A DNA stretch of 64,000 nucleotides from DTU019 sp050949825 (GCA_050949825.1 JBMNGL010000007.1:310001-374000); one strand, 5' to 3'. Shown: positions 1 to 8,835, counted from the stretch's first letter. Translations and numbers: made by a program. Notes: a model not told the origin generated them from the letters alone.

Positions 1-1325
1 AGGCCATTATCCACGCTGAGCGTGACCAACTGGTCGAAAAGGTTATTGGCCAGCTGCCGTACCGCCTCACCCCGGCTCAAAAAAGGGTCACCAAAGAAAT
101 CTTTGCCGATATGGTCCGGCCTTTGCCCATGAACCGTTTGTTGCAGGGCGATGTGGGGGCGGGCAAAACAGTGGTGGCGGCTCTGGCTATGGCCAAAGCG
201 GTTTCCAGTGGCTATCAAGCCGCTTTTATGGCCCCCACAGAAATACTAGCCCAGCAGCACTACCATAACCTGAAGCGCATATTTGCAGGACTGGGAATAA
301 ACCTGGCCTTGCTAACCGGGTCCATGAGCAGCGTTGAACGCCATAAAATCTTAACTGAGGCTGTATCCGCACAAATTGACATCCTGGTCGGCACCCATGC
401 CCTGATACAGGAACAGGTGCGTTTCGCTGCCCTGGGTCTAGCCATAATTGATGAGCAGCATCGTTTTGGGGTAAAACAGCGCGCTCTCTTAAGCGGCAAA
501 GGCATCAGCCCTGATGTGCTGGTTATGACAGCTACACCGATCCCGCGCACCCTGGCCTTGACAGTATATGGCGACCTGGACTTGTCAGTGATAGACCATC
601 TGCCTCCAGATAGAAAACCGGTGCAAACCGTATTTTTAAGAAAAGCCCAGCGTGCCCAAGCCTATTGTTTGATGCGTCAGCAACTGGCCGCAGGTGCTCA
701 ATGTTATGTGGTATGCCCATTGATTGAAGATTCTGAAAAGCAAGATTTGCTTGCGGCAGAAACCATTTATGAAGAATTATACCGGGAACTGGGGCATAGT
801 TTTAGTGTCGCTTTGCTCCATGGCAGGATGAGGGGCGCTGAAAAGGAAGATATCATGGATCGCTTTAAGCGTGGCGCTATTCAAGTTTTGGTTTCCACCA
901 CGGTTATCGAGGTAGGTATCGACGTGCCCAATGCATCGGTGATGATCATTGAACAGGCGGAGCGCTTTGGCTTGTCGCAGTTGCATCAACTTCGCGGCAG
1001 GGTCGGAAGAGGTTCAAGGCAATCTATATGCTTTCTGCTGGCTGATCCCAAAAACCCCGAGGCCTTGCAGAGAATGCACTTGATGACGCGCATACAGGAT
1101 GGATTTCGTCTCGCCCAGGCTGATTTGACATTGAGAGGTGCGGGTGATTTCTGGGGGGTACGCCAGCATGGTCTGCATCGATTACAGGTGGCAGACCTGG
1201 CTCGTGATGGTGATATTGTCGAGCTTAGTCTGCAAGTGGCAGGAACCATCCCGCTTTCGAACCATGAACACCAGGTTTATTTTGATCTGAAATTTTCAAA
1301 AGATCTCCATATTGCTTCAAATTAG
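1..1325 (+). CDS. recG: ATP-dependent DNA helicase RecG (3' part, 5' end outside window)
   Basis: This is the C-terminal portion of RecG, which remodels branched DNA such as stalled forks and Holliday junctions. The reading frame is open from base 3, before the first in-window ATG, so the gene enters from the left edge. The superfamily 2 helicase core is visible: a Walker A motif GDVGAGKT, a DEQH-type motif II (DEQHRFG), motif III MTATPIPRT, and the C-terminal helicase domain ending in a Q-rich motif VI (QLRGRVGRG). After these comes the RecG-typical C-terminal stretch with GAGDFWGVRQHG. The missing part is the wedge domain and the N terminus. A rho-independent terminator follows about 55 bases after the stop. 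Identification is secure. Confidence 0.96.
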   Translation, partial: AIIHAERDQLVEKVIGQLPYRLTPAQKRVTKEIFADMVRPLPMNRLLQGDVGAGKTVVAALAMAKAVSSGYQAAFMAPTEILAQQHYHNLKRIFAGLGINLALLTGSMSSVERHKILTEAVSAQIDILVGTHALIQEQVRFAALGLAIIDEQHRFGVKQRALLSGKGISPDVLVMTATPIPRTLALTVYGDLDLSVIDHLPPDRKPVQTVFLRKAQRAQAYCLMRQQLAAGAQCYVVCPLIEDSEKQDLLAAETIYEELYRELGHSFSVALLHGRMRGAEKEDIMDRFKRGAIQVLVSTTVIEVGIDVPNASVMIIEQAERFGLSQLHQLRGRVGRGSRQSICFLLADPKNPEALQRMHLMTRIQDGFRLAQADLTLRGAGDFWGVRQHGLHRLQVADLARDGDIVELSLQVAGTIPLSNHEHQVYFDLKFSKDLHIASN

Positions 1326-1379
1326 GGACCTTTTCATTATGATTCCATAAATCATTTCATAATAAACTATCTAAACTAT

Positions 1380-1409
1380 AACTGCAGATGCTCTGCAGTT
1401 TTTCTATTT
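1380..1409 (+). terminator. rho-independent terminator after recG
   Basis: The 8-bp stem AACTGCAG/CTGCAGTT (1380-1387 and 1393-1400) has a 5-base loop and is followed by a T-rich run. It ends the recG transcript before the spore-protein genes. Confidence 0.75.
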
Positions 1410-1431
1410 TTTAAGAAAGTGAGGTCTTAAC

Positions 1432-1560
1432 ATGGCTAAGACTAAGAATGAAAAAAAGGATCAAGACCTTAAACGCATTAAATTTGAGGTTGGACAGGAG
1501 ATGGGCATATTCGGGCTAGCAAAATCCAAACCACCTGAGAAAGAAAATAAAAACTCATGA
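1432..1560 (+). CDS. small SASP-like protein (42 aa)
   Basis: This short gene begins at an ATG with a GTGAGGT-type ribosome-binding site about 8 bases upstream. It encodes a very lysine-rich 42-residue protein. Residues 14-26 (LKRIKFEVGQEMG) resemble the first conserved block of alpha/beta-type small acid-soluble spore proteins, around the site cut by the germination protease. The second block (GSxGGxMVK) is absent. It lies directly before a full-length SASP gene and opposite gpr, which supports a spore role. I infer a minimal or diverged SASP. It could instead be an unrelated basic small protein. The function is not established by sequence alone. Confidence 0.6.
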   Translation: MAKTKNEKKDQDLKRIKFEVGQEMGIFGLAKSKPPEKENKNS

Positions 1561-1630
1561 AAATACTTCTAGCATATATGTTCCGCGCAAGGAAAGAATA
1601 AGACTACAACAAGAAGGAGGTGAAAACGAA

Positions 1631-1900
1631 ATGGCACGCAACAGAAGCAACCGCATCTTAGTTCCACAGGCTCAGGCCGCTATGAACCAGTTCAAAATGG
1701 AGGCTGCTCAAGAAGTGGGCGTGAACTTGAAGGATGGCTATAACGGTGAACTGACTTCCCGTCAGGCTGGCAGCATCGGTGGCCAAATGGTAAAGAAAAT
1801 GATCTATGATTACCAGCAGCGTCAAGCAGGGGGTCAAGCCCAGGGTCTAAATATGACCCAGGATCTGGGCAAGATTAAACAGCAAAACCAGCTCAGCTAA
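1631..1900 (+). CDS. alpha/beta-type small acid-soluble spore protein
   Basis: This 89-residue protein is a DNA-binding SASP that coats spore DNA and is degraded on germination. The two family blocks are clear: FKMEAAQEVGVNL (about residues 22-34), which contains the Glu after which the germination protease normally cuts, and GSIGGQMVKKMI (about residues 47-58). An extended Gln-rich tail follows. An ideal AAGGAGGTG site lies about 8 bases before the ATG. The gene encoding its presumed protease, gpr, lies immediately downstream on the opposite strand, and a hairpin terminator separates the two. In this family expression is forespore-specific, but I did not identify a sigma-G promoter with confidence. 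Confidence 0.93.
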   Translation: MARNRSNRILVPQAQAAMNQFKMEAAQEVGVNLKDGYNGELTSRQAGSIGGQMVKKMIYDYQQRQAGGQAQGLNMTQDLGKIKQQNQLS

Positions 1901-1930
1901 GCTTATAACGCCATGTAATCATACTAGGTT

Positions 1931-1966
1931 AAACAAGCGGATGATGCATATCTCCGCTTGTTTTCA
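1931..1966. terminator. terminator between SASP and gpr, possibly bidirectional
   Basis: An 11-bp stem (1931-1941 with 1953-1963, core ACAAGCGGA/TCCGCTTGT) is followed by TTTT on the plus strand. On the minus strand the same stem gives TTTAACC, so it could also end gpr transcripts about 80 bases after the gpr stop. Confidence 0.75.
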
Positions 1967-2045
1967 TATGGACAAATAAAGCTGCCCGGGAACAAGCAGT
2001 GTCGTACATGCAGAGATGGCATAAGCCTGCCCACGCCCCTGCTTA

Positions 2046-3005
2046 TCAGGTGGCGTACAGTTCAAGTTGTTCCTGGGATATACCGGGAAACAGGGATTTA
2101 CCGACACCCATGGCGATGATGCGCGCGGTATTTTCAACAATATCATCAATTTCTTGCGGGGTTACACCGAGACTCCCGCCAAACCGGGACAGGATGGTCC
2201 GGGTGGCGTCCAGGGCTTGCGTTTCATTAAATAAGGCCCCGCTGCCTTGACAAAATTTACGAATGGCTTCACTGGCAATAATGCTGGCATTTACAATAGT
2301 GGGACAACCGATGGCAATAACCGGAATGCCCAGTGCTTCTTCGGTCAGAGCCATCCTGGCGTTGCCCACTCCAGCGCCGGGTTGTATGCCGGTATTGCCC
2401 ATCTGAACAGTGGTGCCGATTCTGTCCACATTGGTTGCTGAAAGGGCATCTACCACGACCATTGCCTTTGGTTTGACATTTTCCACCACCCCTCTGATGA
2501 CTTCAAAGGTCTCCAGACCGGTTATTCCCAGTACTCCAGGAGCAATGGCACACACCGGACGCATGCCTTCTACCAGTGCCTCAGGGGCGTGCTGATGGTA
2601 ATGGCGTGTTATCGGGCTGTATTCAATAAATTTGGGGCCTAAAGCATCAGGAGTAGCTCGCCAGTTGCCCAGTCCGACCAATAATACGGTATCACCGGGT
2701 TGAATCCGTTCACCCAACAAGGTGATGATGCTTTCTTCCATAGCGGCAATTATTTCATTTTTAACATAAGGGTCATTGATTTTAAGGGGGGGCGATTCAA
2801 TAGTCACATAAGTGCCGATCGGTTTACCCATCCGGGCAGCGCCATCTTGATTTTTAATGGTTATGGTGTTAATCTTGACCAATTCTTTTTGTTGCACCTG
2901 TTCAATGACCCCGGGAACTTCCTGATCGGTGGCGCCCCGCAGCAGGTCGTGGGCCTCCACCGCCAGGTCAATATTGAGATTAAAAGCATTTAAAAAACTG
3001 TGCAA
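2046..3005 (-). CDS. gpr: spore germination protease GPR
   Basis: GPR is the aspartic-type endopeptidase that starts SASP breakdown during germination. This product is 319 residues, and the core family features are present: the segment VLLVGLGNWRATPDALGP, the conserved VVVDALSA stretch, and the Gly-rich block GTTVQMGNTGIQPGAGVGN. Translation most likely starts at TTG, because AGAGGTG sits 7 bases upstream and no better ATG is nearby. The family is made as an inactive zymogen whose short N-terminal propeptide is removed. Here about 10 residues precede the IDLAVEAHDL block, as expected. It faces two SASP-type genes, its presumed substrates. Identification is secure. Confidence 0.96.
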   Translation of the reverse strand: MHSFLNAFNLNIDLAVEAHDLLRGATDQEVPGVIEQVQQKELVKINTITIKNQDGAARMGKPIGTYVTIESPPLKINDPYVKNEIIAAMEESIITLLGERIQPGDTVLLVGLGNWRATPDALGPKFIEYSPITRHYHQHAPEALVEGMRPVCAIAPGVLGITGLETFEVIRGVVENVKPKAMVVVDALSATNVDRIGTTVQMGNTGIQPGAGVGNARMALTEEALGIPVIAIGCPTIVNASIIASEAIRKFCQGSGALFNETQALDATRTILSRFGGSLGVTPQEIDDIVENTARIIAMGVGKSLFPGISQEQLELYAT

Positions 3006-3063
3006 ATAATATCACCTCTATGGTTAGAATGCACCTTGCCTGGAAAATTATACGGCAATAAAT

Positions 3064-3089
3064 AAAATGGCGACTTGCGTCGCCATTTT
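3064..3089. other. perfect 11-bp hairpin between divergent gpr and rsmD
   Basis: AAAATGGCGAC (3064-3074) and GTCGCCATTTT (3079-3089) form a perfect stem with a 4-base loop. It lies in the divergent intergenic region, upstream of both genes, so it is not an obvious terminator for a known gene. It may be a transcription stop for antisense RNA or a regulatory palindrome. Confidence 0.6.
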
Positions 3090-3266
3090 GGGGAGAGGAG
3101 AATTTTGTAAAGTTGTTGGGGAGGGTTTGTTTACCAGACTATCCTCTGGTATTGATATCTTTACCCCTGAATAAGGATTATATACAATATTTTTAAAAAT
3201 ATTTTTGTGCTAAAATATAGGCAATAGCATGGACACATGGTCTTTGCGCAAGAAAGGAAGGCAGTT

Positions 3267-3824
3267 GTGCGAGTTATTGCCGGTTTTGCCAAGGGAAAAC
3301 GGCTTAAGGCACCATCTGGAAAAGAAACCAGGCCTATAACCGATATGATTAAAGAGGCTCTGTTCAATGTTATTGGAGCTGATATTCAGGGTGCCCGTTT
3401 TCTGGATCTTTTTGCCGGCAGCGGCAGTGTAGGCATTGAAGCGCTGAGCCGGGGCGCAACACAGGCTATTTTTGTTGACAACAGCCCTGCGGCGGTACGT
3501 ATTATCTATGAGAATCTTGACAACTGCGGTTTTGAAGATCATTATGAGGTTTATTGCAACGATGTACTGCGTGCGGTGACGATTCTAAACAAACGCGCGG
3601 TACAATTTGATTATATTTATGTAGATCCTCCCTTCACTGTTGAAGGTATTTTTATGGAGATCCTGGAAAAACTTGATCAGTCCCGAATCCTGGACCCACA
3701 GGGTTCAATTATTATTCGCACGCGACGACACCAGGAACTTCCCACAGTATTGACCCGTTTGAATAAATACCGGTTCAACTATTACGGGGAGTCCGCTATA
3801 CATTATTATGCGCTGATGGCTTAG
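3267..3824 (+). CDS. rsmD: 16S rRNA (guanine(966)-N2)-methyltransferase RsmD
   Basis: RsmD methylates G966 of 16S rRNA during 30S assembly, using SAM. The product is about 185 residues. It shows the N-terminal RVIAGFAKGKRL block, the TRPITDMIKEALFN motif, the SAM-binding FLDLFAGSGSVGIEALSRG segment, and the catalytic (D)PPF motif in YVDPPF. The GTG at 3267 is chosen over the ATG at 3237 because AAGGAAGG lies 5-6 bases before the GTG and family members begin at the RVIAG block. In many Firmicutes coaD follows rsmD. Here a coiled-coil gene comes next. Confidence 0.93.
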   Translation: MRVIAGFAKGKRLKAPSGKETRPITDMIKEALFNVIGADIQGARFLDLFAGSGSVGIEALSRGATQAIFVDNSPAAVRIIYENLDNCGFEDHYEVYCNDVLRAVTILNKRAVQFDYIYVDPPFTVEGIFMEILEKLDQSRILDPQGSIIIRTRRHQELPTVLTRLNKYRFNYYGESAIHYYALMA

Positions 3825-3838
3825 AGGAGGCACAAGCA

Positions 3839-4303
3839 ATGATGGAGATTTTCAAGATTTTGGATGAACTGGAGGGGTTGGTTAAGGAGTCCAAAAAAAT
3901 GCCTTTTTCCAACACCAAGGTGGTTGTCGAAAGTGATTTGCTCTTGGACCGGGTTGATCGCCTGCGGGCGGTATTACCCGAAGAGTTAGAAACCGCTCGC
4001 CTGGTCATTTCTGAAAAGCAACGCATTATTAAAGAAGCCTGCGGGCAGGCGGACGAATACCTGGAACAGTCCCGGGATCGGGTAGCCCGCATGATGGATG
4101 ACAGCGAAATTACCAGGAATGCCTTGCGCATGTCCGAAGAAATCATAGCCAAGGCCGAGGAAATCGCCGGGGAGATTCATGCTGAAGCCAATGAGTATGC
4201 CGAAGGGATACTGACCCATATGGAGATGGTGCTGAAAAAAGGCCTTGAATCTATAAGTAAAGGCAAAGAGGAGATCCGCATGGAAATGGAGCGGGAAGGT
4301 TAG
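3839..4303 (+). CDS. conserved coiled-coil protein of unknown function (ATPase-subunit-like)
   Basis: The product is 154 residues, highly charged and almost entirely predicted helix, with Glu, Lys, Met and Ala-rich heptads from about residue 50 to the end. It has no signal peptide, membrane segment or catalytic motif. Similar clostridial proteins next to rsmD/ylbJ are often labelled ATPase or V-type subunit H-like, on coiled-coil similarity only. The start has an AGGAGG site 9 bases upstream. Only 14 bases separate it from rsmD, so the two are probably co-transcribed. Its stop overlaps the stop of ylbJ on the other strand by 4 bases. A DivIVA-like scaffold role is possible but unproven. Confidence 0.75.
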   Translation: MMEIFKILDELEGLVKESKKMPFSNTKVVVESDLLLDRVDRLRAVLPEELETARLVISEKQRIIKEACGQADEYLEQSRDRVARMMDDSEITRNALRMSEEIIAKAEEIAGEIHAEANEYAEGILTHMEMVLKKGLESISKGKEEIRMEMEREG

Positions 4304-5487
4304 TCTTTAGCCAAACAGGCAATACATAACAAGCACAACATAATTGTAAGCATGATTGCCAGGCAATACAGTGACCAGCGCCAGGCATGCAAGGTATAAA
4401 AGGGACTGGGTAAGAGCAGCGGATGAGATACTGGAGCAGCAACTGCCGCCCACAGTTTATATCCAAAACCGGTGATTAACATAGCGATTCCAGCCTGCAC
4501 CAGGCGCGCCCTAATATAGAAGCCGAGCCGCACCGGGGTGCCGACCATAACCCCCATCACCTGGGTGATAATGCAGAGTCCGCTGAAGGCCAACACCGCA
4601 CTTACCGCAAGCAATTGGTGTAAACAATCCGCATCGCCGGCACCAGCGATAGTATTTGCACCCAGGGTAATTTCAAACAAGCCCATACTGATACCATAGG
4701 CCACCTGATAAGATAATTCAAAGCGATTGAAAATCCAGCTTATCATCCTGGCCAGATTCCCCATGAACCCCAAATCAGAGAGCATAGTGGTAATAACTGA
4801 AAAAATCATGATATAGCCGCCAATGGCCAGTATATTGGCGGCGCTATTCTTTATTGCGCTGGCCAGGTGCAGGCTGAATCCTTCCTCATCTATCGAGGAC
4901 TGCAAGGCCTGCTTGGCTTGCTGCCAGCGTCCGTGACCGAGCAAACGGCCTGGCATCGGTGCAGAATCAGCACGGAATCTCCACAGTATCCCCACCAGCA
5001 GATTGGCTGCATAATGTGCTATGGCTAACAACCAGCCCAGTCGGGCAGAAGCGAACATGCCCATCCCAACTGCACCCAGGATAAACAGTGGACTGGAATT
5101 GTTGGTAAAAGAAACCAGGCGTTCCGCCTCGTTGGCGCTCAGCAGATTGTCGTCATATAAGCGTCGGGTTAAAAGGGCGCCGACCGGAAAACCAGAGGTG
5201 AAGCCCATTGCCACTACCAGGGAACTACAACCGGGAAGGCGAAAAAGGGGCTGCATGACCGGTTCCAGCAAAACCCCCAGGAAGCGAACCAAGCCCATAT
5301 TCACCAGCAGTTCTGCAACTATAAAAAAAGGCAGCAGGGCAGGGACAATTACCATTGCCCAGAGGTGCAGGCCGGCGGCGGCGGCATGCACAGCTGATCT
5401 GGGATTGACCACCATGAAAAGGGCCAATAATACTACTGCCAGTAACAGCCAAAATTGAGGCTTTTGCAGCATATTGTCATGTGCCAC
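4300..5487 (-). CDS. ylbJ: sporulation integral membrane protein YlbJ
   Basis: YlbJ belongs to the nucleoside-recognition (Gate) membrane family and is needed for the spore cortex in Bacillus. The product is 395 residues with about eight hydrophobic segments, including the family blocks MGFTSGFPVGALLTRRLYD and SFTNNSSPLFILGAVG. The open frame extends 20 codons upstream to a TTG without a ribosome-binding site. The GTG at 5487 is preferred because GGGAGGAG lies 7 bases before it, leaving a short cytoplasmic N terminus before the first membrane segment. It is divergent from ylbK and convergent with the coiled-coil gene. The family assignment is strong; its transported ligand is unknown. Confidence 0.92.
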   Translation of the reverse strand: MAHDNMLQKPQFWLLLAVVLLALFMVVNPRSAVHAAAAGLHLWAMVIVPALLPFFIVAELLVNMGLVRFLGVLLEPVMQPLFRLPGCSSLVVAMGFTSGFPVGALLTRRLYDDNLLSANEAERLVSFTNNSSPLFILGAVGMGMFASARLGWLLAIAHYAANLLVGILWRFRADSAPMPGRLLGHGRWQQAKQALQSSIDEEGFSLHLASAIKNSAANILAIGGYIMIFSVITTMLSDLGFMGNLARMISWIFNRFELSYQVAYGISMGLFEITLGANTIAGAGDADCLHQLLAVSAVLAFSGLCIITQVMGVMVGTPVRLGFYIRARLVQAGIAMLITGFGYKLWAAVAAPVSHPLLLPSPFYTLHAWRWSLYCLAIMLTIMLCLLCIACLAKD

Positions 5488-5607
5488 AAGAGGGCTCCTC
5501 CCTTTACTTGACAAGGTTTCCAGTTCAATATATGTTGGTAGGGGCAAGGTTTAGAAGCAAGACAATCGGCTGTAGTCCTTGATGTTTCGATGCAAGGGGG
5601 TTTGGCG

Positions 5608-6396
5608 ATGGCTCATCCGCCCAAAATAGCACTGGTCCTTGGAGCGGGCAGCGCTCGCGGCCTCGCTCACATAGGCGTTTTACAGGTATTTATTGAAAAC
5701 AAAGTGCCTTTTGATCTCGTTGTGGGCTGCAGTATGGGCGCTCTGGTGGGAGGATTGTATGCCTGTGGCACCGATCTGGTAATGTTAGGCAAAATGATTG
5801 ATAACATTGATATGAAGGTGTTTTTTGATGTGCACCTGCCTCGTATGGGCTTTATAGCCGGGAAGAAGATGGATGCTCTTCTGTCGCTGCTTACCAAGAA
5901 GATGAGCTTTGCGGAAACGCAATTGCCGGTTCATATGGTAGCCACTGACCTCTTGACCGGTCAAGCGGTGGTGTTGGAATCAGGGCCGGTAGCAGAAGCC
6001 ATACGCGCCAGCATTTCCATTCCCGGGGTTTTTTCTCCTGTAAAAAAAGAGGACATGATTCTGGTTGATGGCGCTGTCTGCGACCGCTTGCCGGTTGAAG
6101 TCGCGCGCAGCCGTGGAGCCGATGTCGTTATTGCCGTGGATGTAATGTTTGGCGGGAGCAGGGAGATAAATATCAAGAATACCCTGGATGTGATCATTAC
6201 CTCCCTGGATATTATGCAAAAGGCTCAGTTTGACCAGGTTAAAGAGCAAGTAGATGTTTTGATTCAACCACAGGTGGGGGGCTTCTCACCGCGAGCCTTT
6301 GATAGAGCAGCGCAGATAATAGAACTGGGCCGTCAGGCCGCAGAGCAAAATCTGGAACAAGTCCTGGCTAAAACGGCAGACAGGAGCAGGGATTAA
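5608..6396 (+). CDS. ylbK: patatin-like phospholipase family protein (YlbK/RssA type)
   Basis: This 262-residue protein has a patatin/NTE fold with a Ser-Asp catalytic dyad. Visible motifs are the oxyanion loop GAGSARGLAHIG near the N terminus, the nucleophile elbow GCSMG, and the DGA motif carrying the catalytic Asp (LVDGAVCDRLP). It would hydrolyse acyl esters or lipids, with substrate unknown. The ATG at 5608 is chosen because an AGGGGG site precedes it and family members begin just before the KIALVLGAG strand. The Bacillus order ylbJ-ylbK-ylbM is preserved here, but with changed strands. Its TAA stop overlaps that of tmcAL on the opposite strand. Confidence 0.9.
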   Translation: MAHPPKIALVLGAGSARGLAHIGVLQVFIENKVPFDLVVGCSMGALVGGLYACGTDLVMLGKMIDNIDMKVFFDVHLPRMGFIAGKKMDALLSLLTKKMSFAETQLPVHMVATDLLTGQAVVLESGPVAEAIRASISIPGVFSPVKKEDMILVDGAVCDRLPVEVARSRGADVVIAVDVMFGGSREINIKNTLDVIITSLDIMQKAQFDQVKEQVDVLIQPQVGGFSPRAFDRAAQIIELGRQAAEQNLEQVLAKTADRSRD

Positions 6397-7634
6397 TACT
6401 CAATCACCTGACGCAGATAATCCTGACCACCCTGTCTTTGCAGCGGATTTGGCGCCAGCAAACTGAACACATCTGAGGCCTGAATATCCAGAGACAGCAT
6501 TTGCAAACCTGCACCAGCAGGGGTTCCTTTCATCAGTTTGGCGATATGCCTGCCGGTGCTCAGAACCGGCAGGTTTGAATTATTTTTGAGCTTGTGCAGG
6601 ATTTTACGCCCTTTTGACGAAAATCCTAAGAGACGTATATACTGGGGGCCAACCCGGTCGAAATAGGTCATCTGGTTCTTTGATACAGCGAATAGTGAGT
6701 ACAGGAGCATGCGGTTAACCCTGGTCAGGTTATATCGTTTGCTTTTTATTGCGTTGCGCAGCGCGGGAAGGGTTCCATTTTGCTGCGCAGCAGACAGAAG
6801 GCGGTTTTCCAAACCTTCTGTAATTTCGTAAATTCCCTTTAGCCATGCCGGGGAAGCCAGGCGCAGGCGGTTTAAAATCGCCATCTCCAGGCCGTCAACT
6901 GGAATGGGGGCACGTCCAGCCCTCATTTCTTCCTGCAGAATGGCCAGGCTGTCGGCAGGCAGAGCCAGGGAAATCCCTTGGCTGTCCCTGCAATGGATGG
7001 CATGGCGTATGGCCGTGGCGCTGGCCAGTCCTGATACCTCCTGGTCATGGTAATCAGCACCTTGCCGGCTAATGGTGACAGGATTAAGCTGCAGGTTAAG
7101 CTCATGTATGAGGCGCAGGTATTCCATGCCCAGTATGTTGTTTGGGCCGGACAGAAGTCCCTTCATTTCAGGGCTGTCATCATGCAGCACATATTCAATG
7201 GCTCTGGCCCTGGCCGAGGGATAGCTTAAGCCTCGGGCGAGTCCTCCTTTCAACACTTCCTGGTATGAAGGGGATTCATGTGCGAGCACAGCAGCCACTT
7301 TACCCAGACGACCAAGATCTCCCGCCTCACTGCCAAACACCAAATGGGTTGCACCAGCCGCTTGCAAGGTCAGCAAGGCCCCCCGAGCGAAATAATAGGC
7401 GCTTCGGGCTGCATAACAGAAAGGCAACTCCAGGACCACATCCACCCCGCCGGCCAAGGCCATACGGGTGCGGGCCCACTTATCGCACAAGGCAGGTTCG
7501 CCGCGTTGCACAAAAGGACCGCTCATTACACAGATAATCGCTTCAGGCTGTAATTTGCAGCGGGTCTTTTCAATTAGCAGGCGGTGTCCATTATGAAAAG
7601 GGTTAAACTCGGTAACGATACCGATTATGGCCAT
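6393..7634 (-). CDS. tmcAL: tRNA(Met) cytidine acetate ligase TmcAL (YlbM family)
   Basis: TmcAL forms N4-acetylcytidine at the wobble base of elongator tRNA-Met, using acetate and ATP. The product is 413 residues, the usual length. The nucleotidyltransferase signature is at the N terminus: GIVTEFNPFHNGH with the HxGH-type motif, followed by the MSGPFVQRGEPA and VLELPFCYA blocks. The ATG at 7634 starts directly at the MAIIGIVTEFNP block. It is divergent from pta-ackA, which produces acetate, the TmcAL substrate. That adjacency is interesting but may be coincidence. The 3' end overlaps the ylbK stop. Confidence 0.93.
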   Translation of the reverse strand: MAIIGIVTEFNPFHNGHRLLIEKTRCKLQPEAIICVMSGPFVQRGEPALCDKWARTRMALAGGVDVVLELPFCYAARSAYYFARGALLTLQAAGATHLVFGSEAGDLGRLGKVAAVLAHESPSYQEVLKGGLARGLSYPSARARAIEYVLHDDSPEMKGLLSGPNNILGMEYLRLIHELNLQLNPVTISRQGADYHDQEVSGLASATAIRHAIHCRDSQGISLALPADSLAILQEEMRAGRAPIPVDGLEMAILNRLRLASPAWLKGIYEITEGLENRLLSAAQQNGTLPALRNAIKSKRYNLTRVNRMLLYSLFAVSKNQMTYFDRVGPQYIRLLGFSSKGRKILHKLKNNSNLPVLSTGRHIAKLMKGTPAGAGLQMLSLDIQASDVFSLLAPNPLQRQGGQDYLRQVIEY

Positions 7635-7768
7635 GTTTCCTGACTCCTTGAACTGTGGTCATAGTGCCAATAATTATACACTCTATATTCCAGTTATGCT
7701 AGAATTAGAGCAGAATGTGAACTTTGCAACAATCTAAGAACAAGGTTAAAAAATTGGGAGGGAAAAGG

Positions 7769-8761
7769 ATGAGTTTTCTAGCGCAAATTAGAGAAAAGGC
7801 AGCGGCCAAGGGGAAAACCATAGTGCTTCCGGAGGGTGCGGAAGAGCGAACCCTTAAAGCTGTCAAGGCAATTGTTGACAATAGGATTGCCAATCCGATT
7901 CTATTGGGCAACGAAAGCGCGATCAGGGGGTTAGCAAGTAAAATTGGCGCCGATCTATCCGGCGCGGAAATTATCGATCCGGCTACTTCATTATGGCGGG
8001 ACGATTTTGTCCAGGCTTTTTATGAAATGCGCAAGGCGAAGGGTGTAACCCTGGACAAGGCCCAGGCTACCATGCTGGATCCGCTGTTTTTTGCTTCTAT
8101 GATGGTTAAAATGGACAAAGCCGACGGCGAAGTGGCTGGCGCCGAGAATACCACCGGCAATGTGCTGCGCCCCGCCCTGCAGATTATCAAAACATCTCCC
8201 GGTATCTCTGCAGTTTCCGGCTCTTTTATCATGATTTGCCCCAATAAGGATTATGGCGATGATGGCCTGTTTGTATTCGCCGACTGTGCGGTAACGATTG
8301 TTCCCTCCGCGCAGCAAATGGCCGAGTTTGCCAAGGCTTCTGTAGGAACCGCGACCAATATTTGCGGCATGAAGGACCCCAAAGTAGGCATGATTTCCTT
8401 CTCCACCAAAGGCAGTGCCAGCCATGAACTGGTTGACAAGGTGGTTGAGGCTACCCGTATTGCCAAAGAAAAATTCCCGGAAATTAAAGTGGACGGCGAG
8501 TTCCAGGTGGATGCGGCCATTGTGCCCAGTGTCGGTGCTTCCAAGGCTCCCGGCAGCGATATTGCGGGCCAGTGTAATGTCCTCATCTTCCCGGATATAC
8601 AGGCCGGAAACAGTGCCTATAAGCTGGTACAGAGGCTGGCCGGGGCTGAAGCCATTGGGCCTATTCTGCAAGGTATCGACAAACCTGTCAATGATCTTTC
8701 CAGAGGCTGCAGCGTCGAGGACATTGTAAACGTGGTGGCCATGACCGCTTTACTGGCATAG
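7769..8761 (+). CDS. pta: phosphate acetyltransferase
   Basis: Pta converts acetyl-CoA and phosphate to acetyl phosphate and CoA. The product is a 330-residue short form without the N-terminal DRTGG-type regulatory domain. It shows the family blocks LPEGAEERTLKA, ENTTGNVLRPALQIIKT and the C-terminal FPDIQAGNSAYKLVQRLAGA. The ATG at 7769 is preferred over the one at 7724 because GGGAGGGAAAAGG lies directly upstream and the protein then begins at MSFLAQI. It is followed 74 bases later by ackA, forming an acetate-producing, ATP-yielding pair. The direction could be reversed for acetate assimilation. Confidence 0.96.
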   Translation: MSFLAQIREKAAAKGKTIVLPEGAEERTLKAVKAIVDNRIANPILLGNESAIRGLASKIGADLSGAEIIDPATSLWRDDFVQAFYEMRKAKGVTLDKAQATMLDPLFFASMMVKMDKADGEVAGAENTTGNVLRPALQIIKTSPGISAVSGSFIMICPNKDYGDDGLFVFADCAVTIVPSAQQMAEFAKASVGTATNICGMKDPKVGMISFSTKGSASHELVDKVVEATRIAKEKFPEIKVDGEFQVDAAIVPSVGASKAPGSDIAGQCNVLIFPDIQAGNSAYKLVQRLAGAEAIGPILQGIDKPVNDLSRGCSVEDIVNVVAMTALLA

Positions 8762-8835
8762 CCCCGAACTTATTTTTGCATCCCCATAAGGGATCAATAA
8801 ATAAATCGAAGAAAATCGAGGAGGTAGGAATTATA

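Noticed and set aside
7142..7553. Overlapping plus-strand frames opposite tmcAL
   Set aside because: They are antisense shadows of a well-supported gene and have no motifs.
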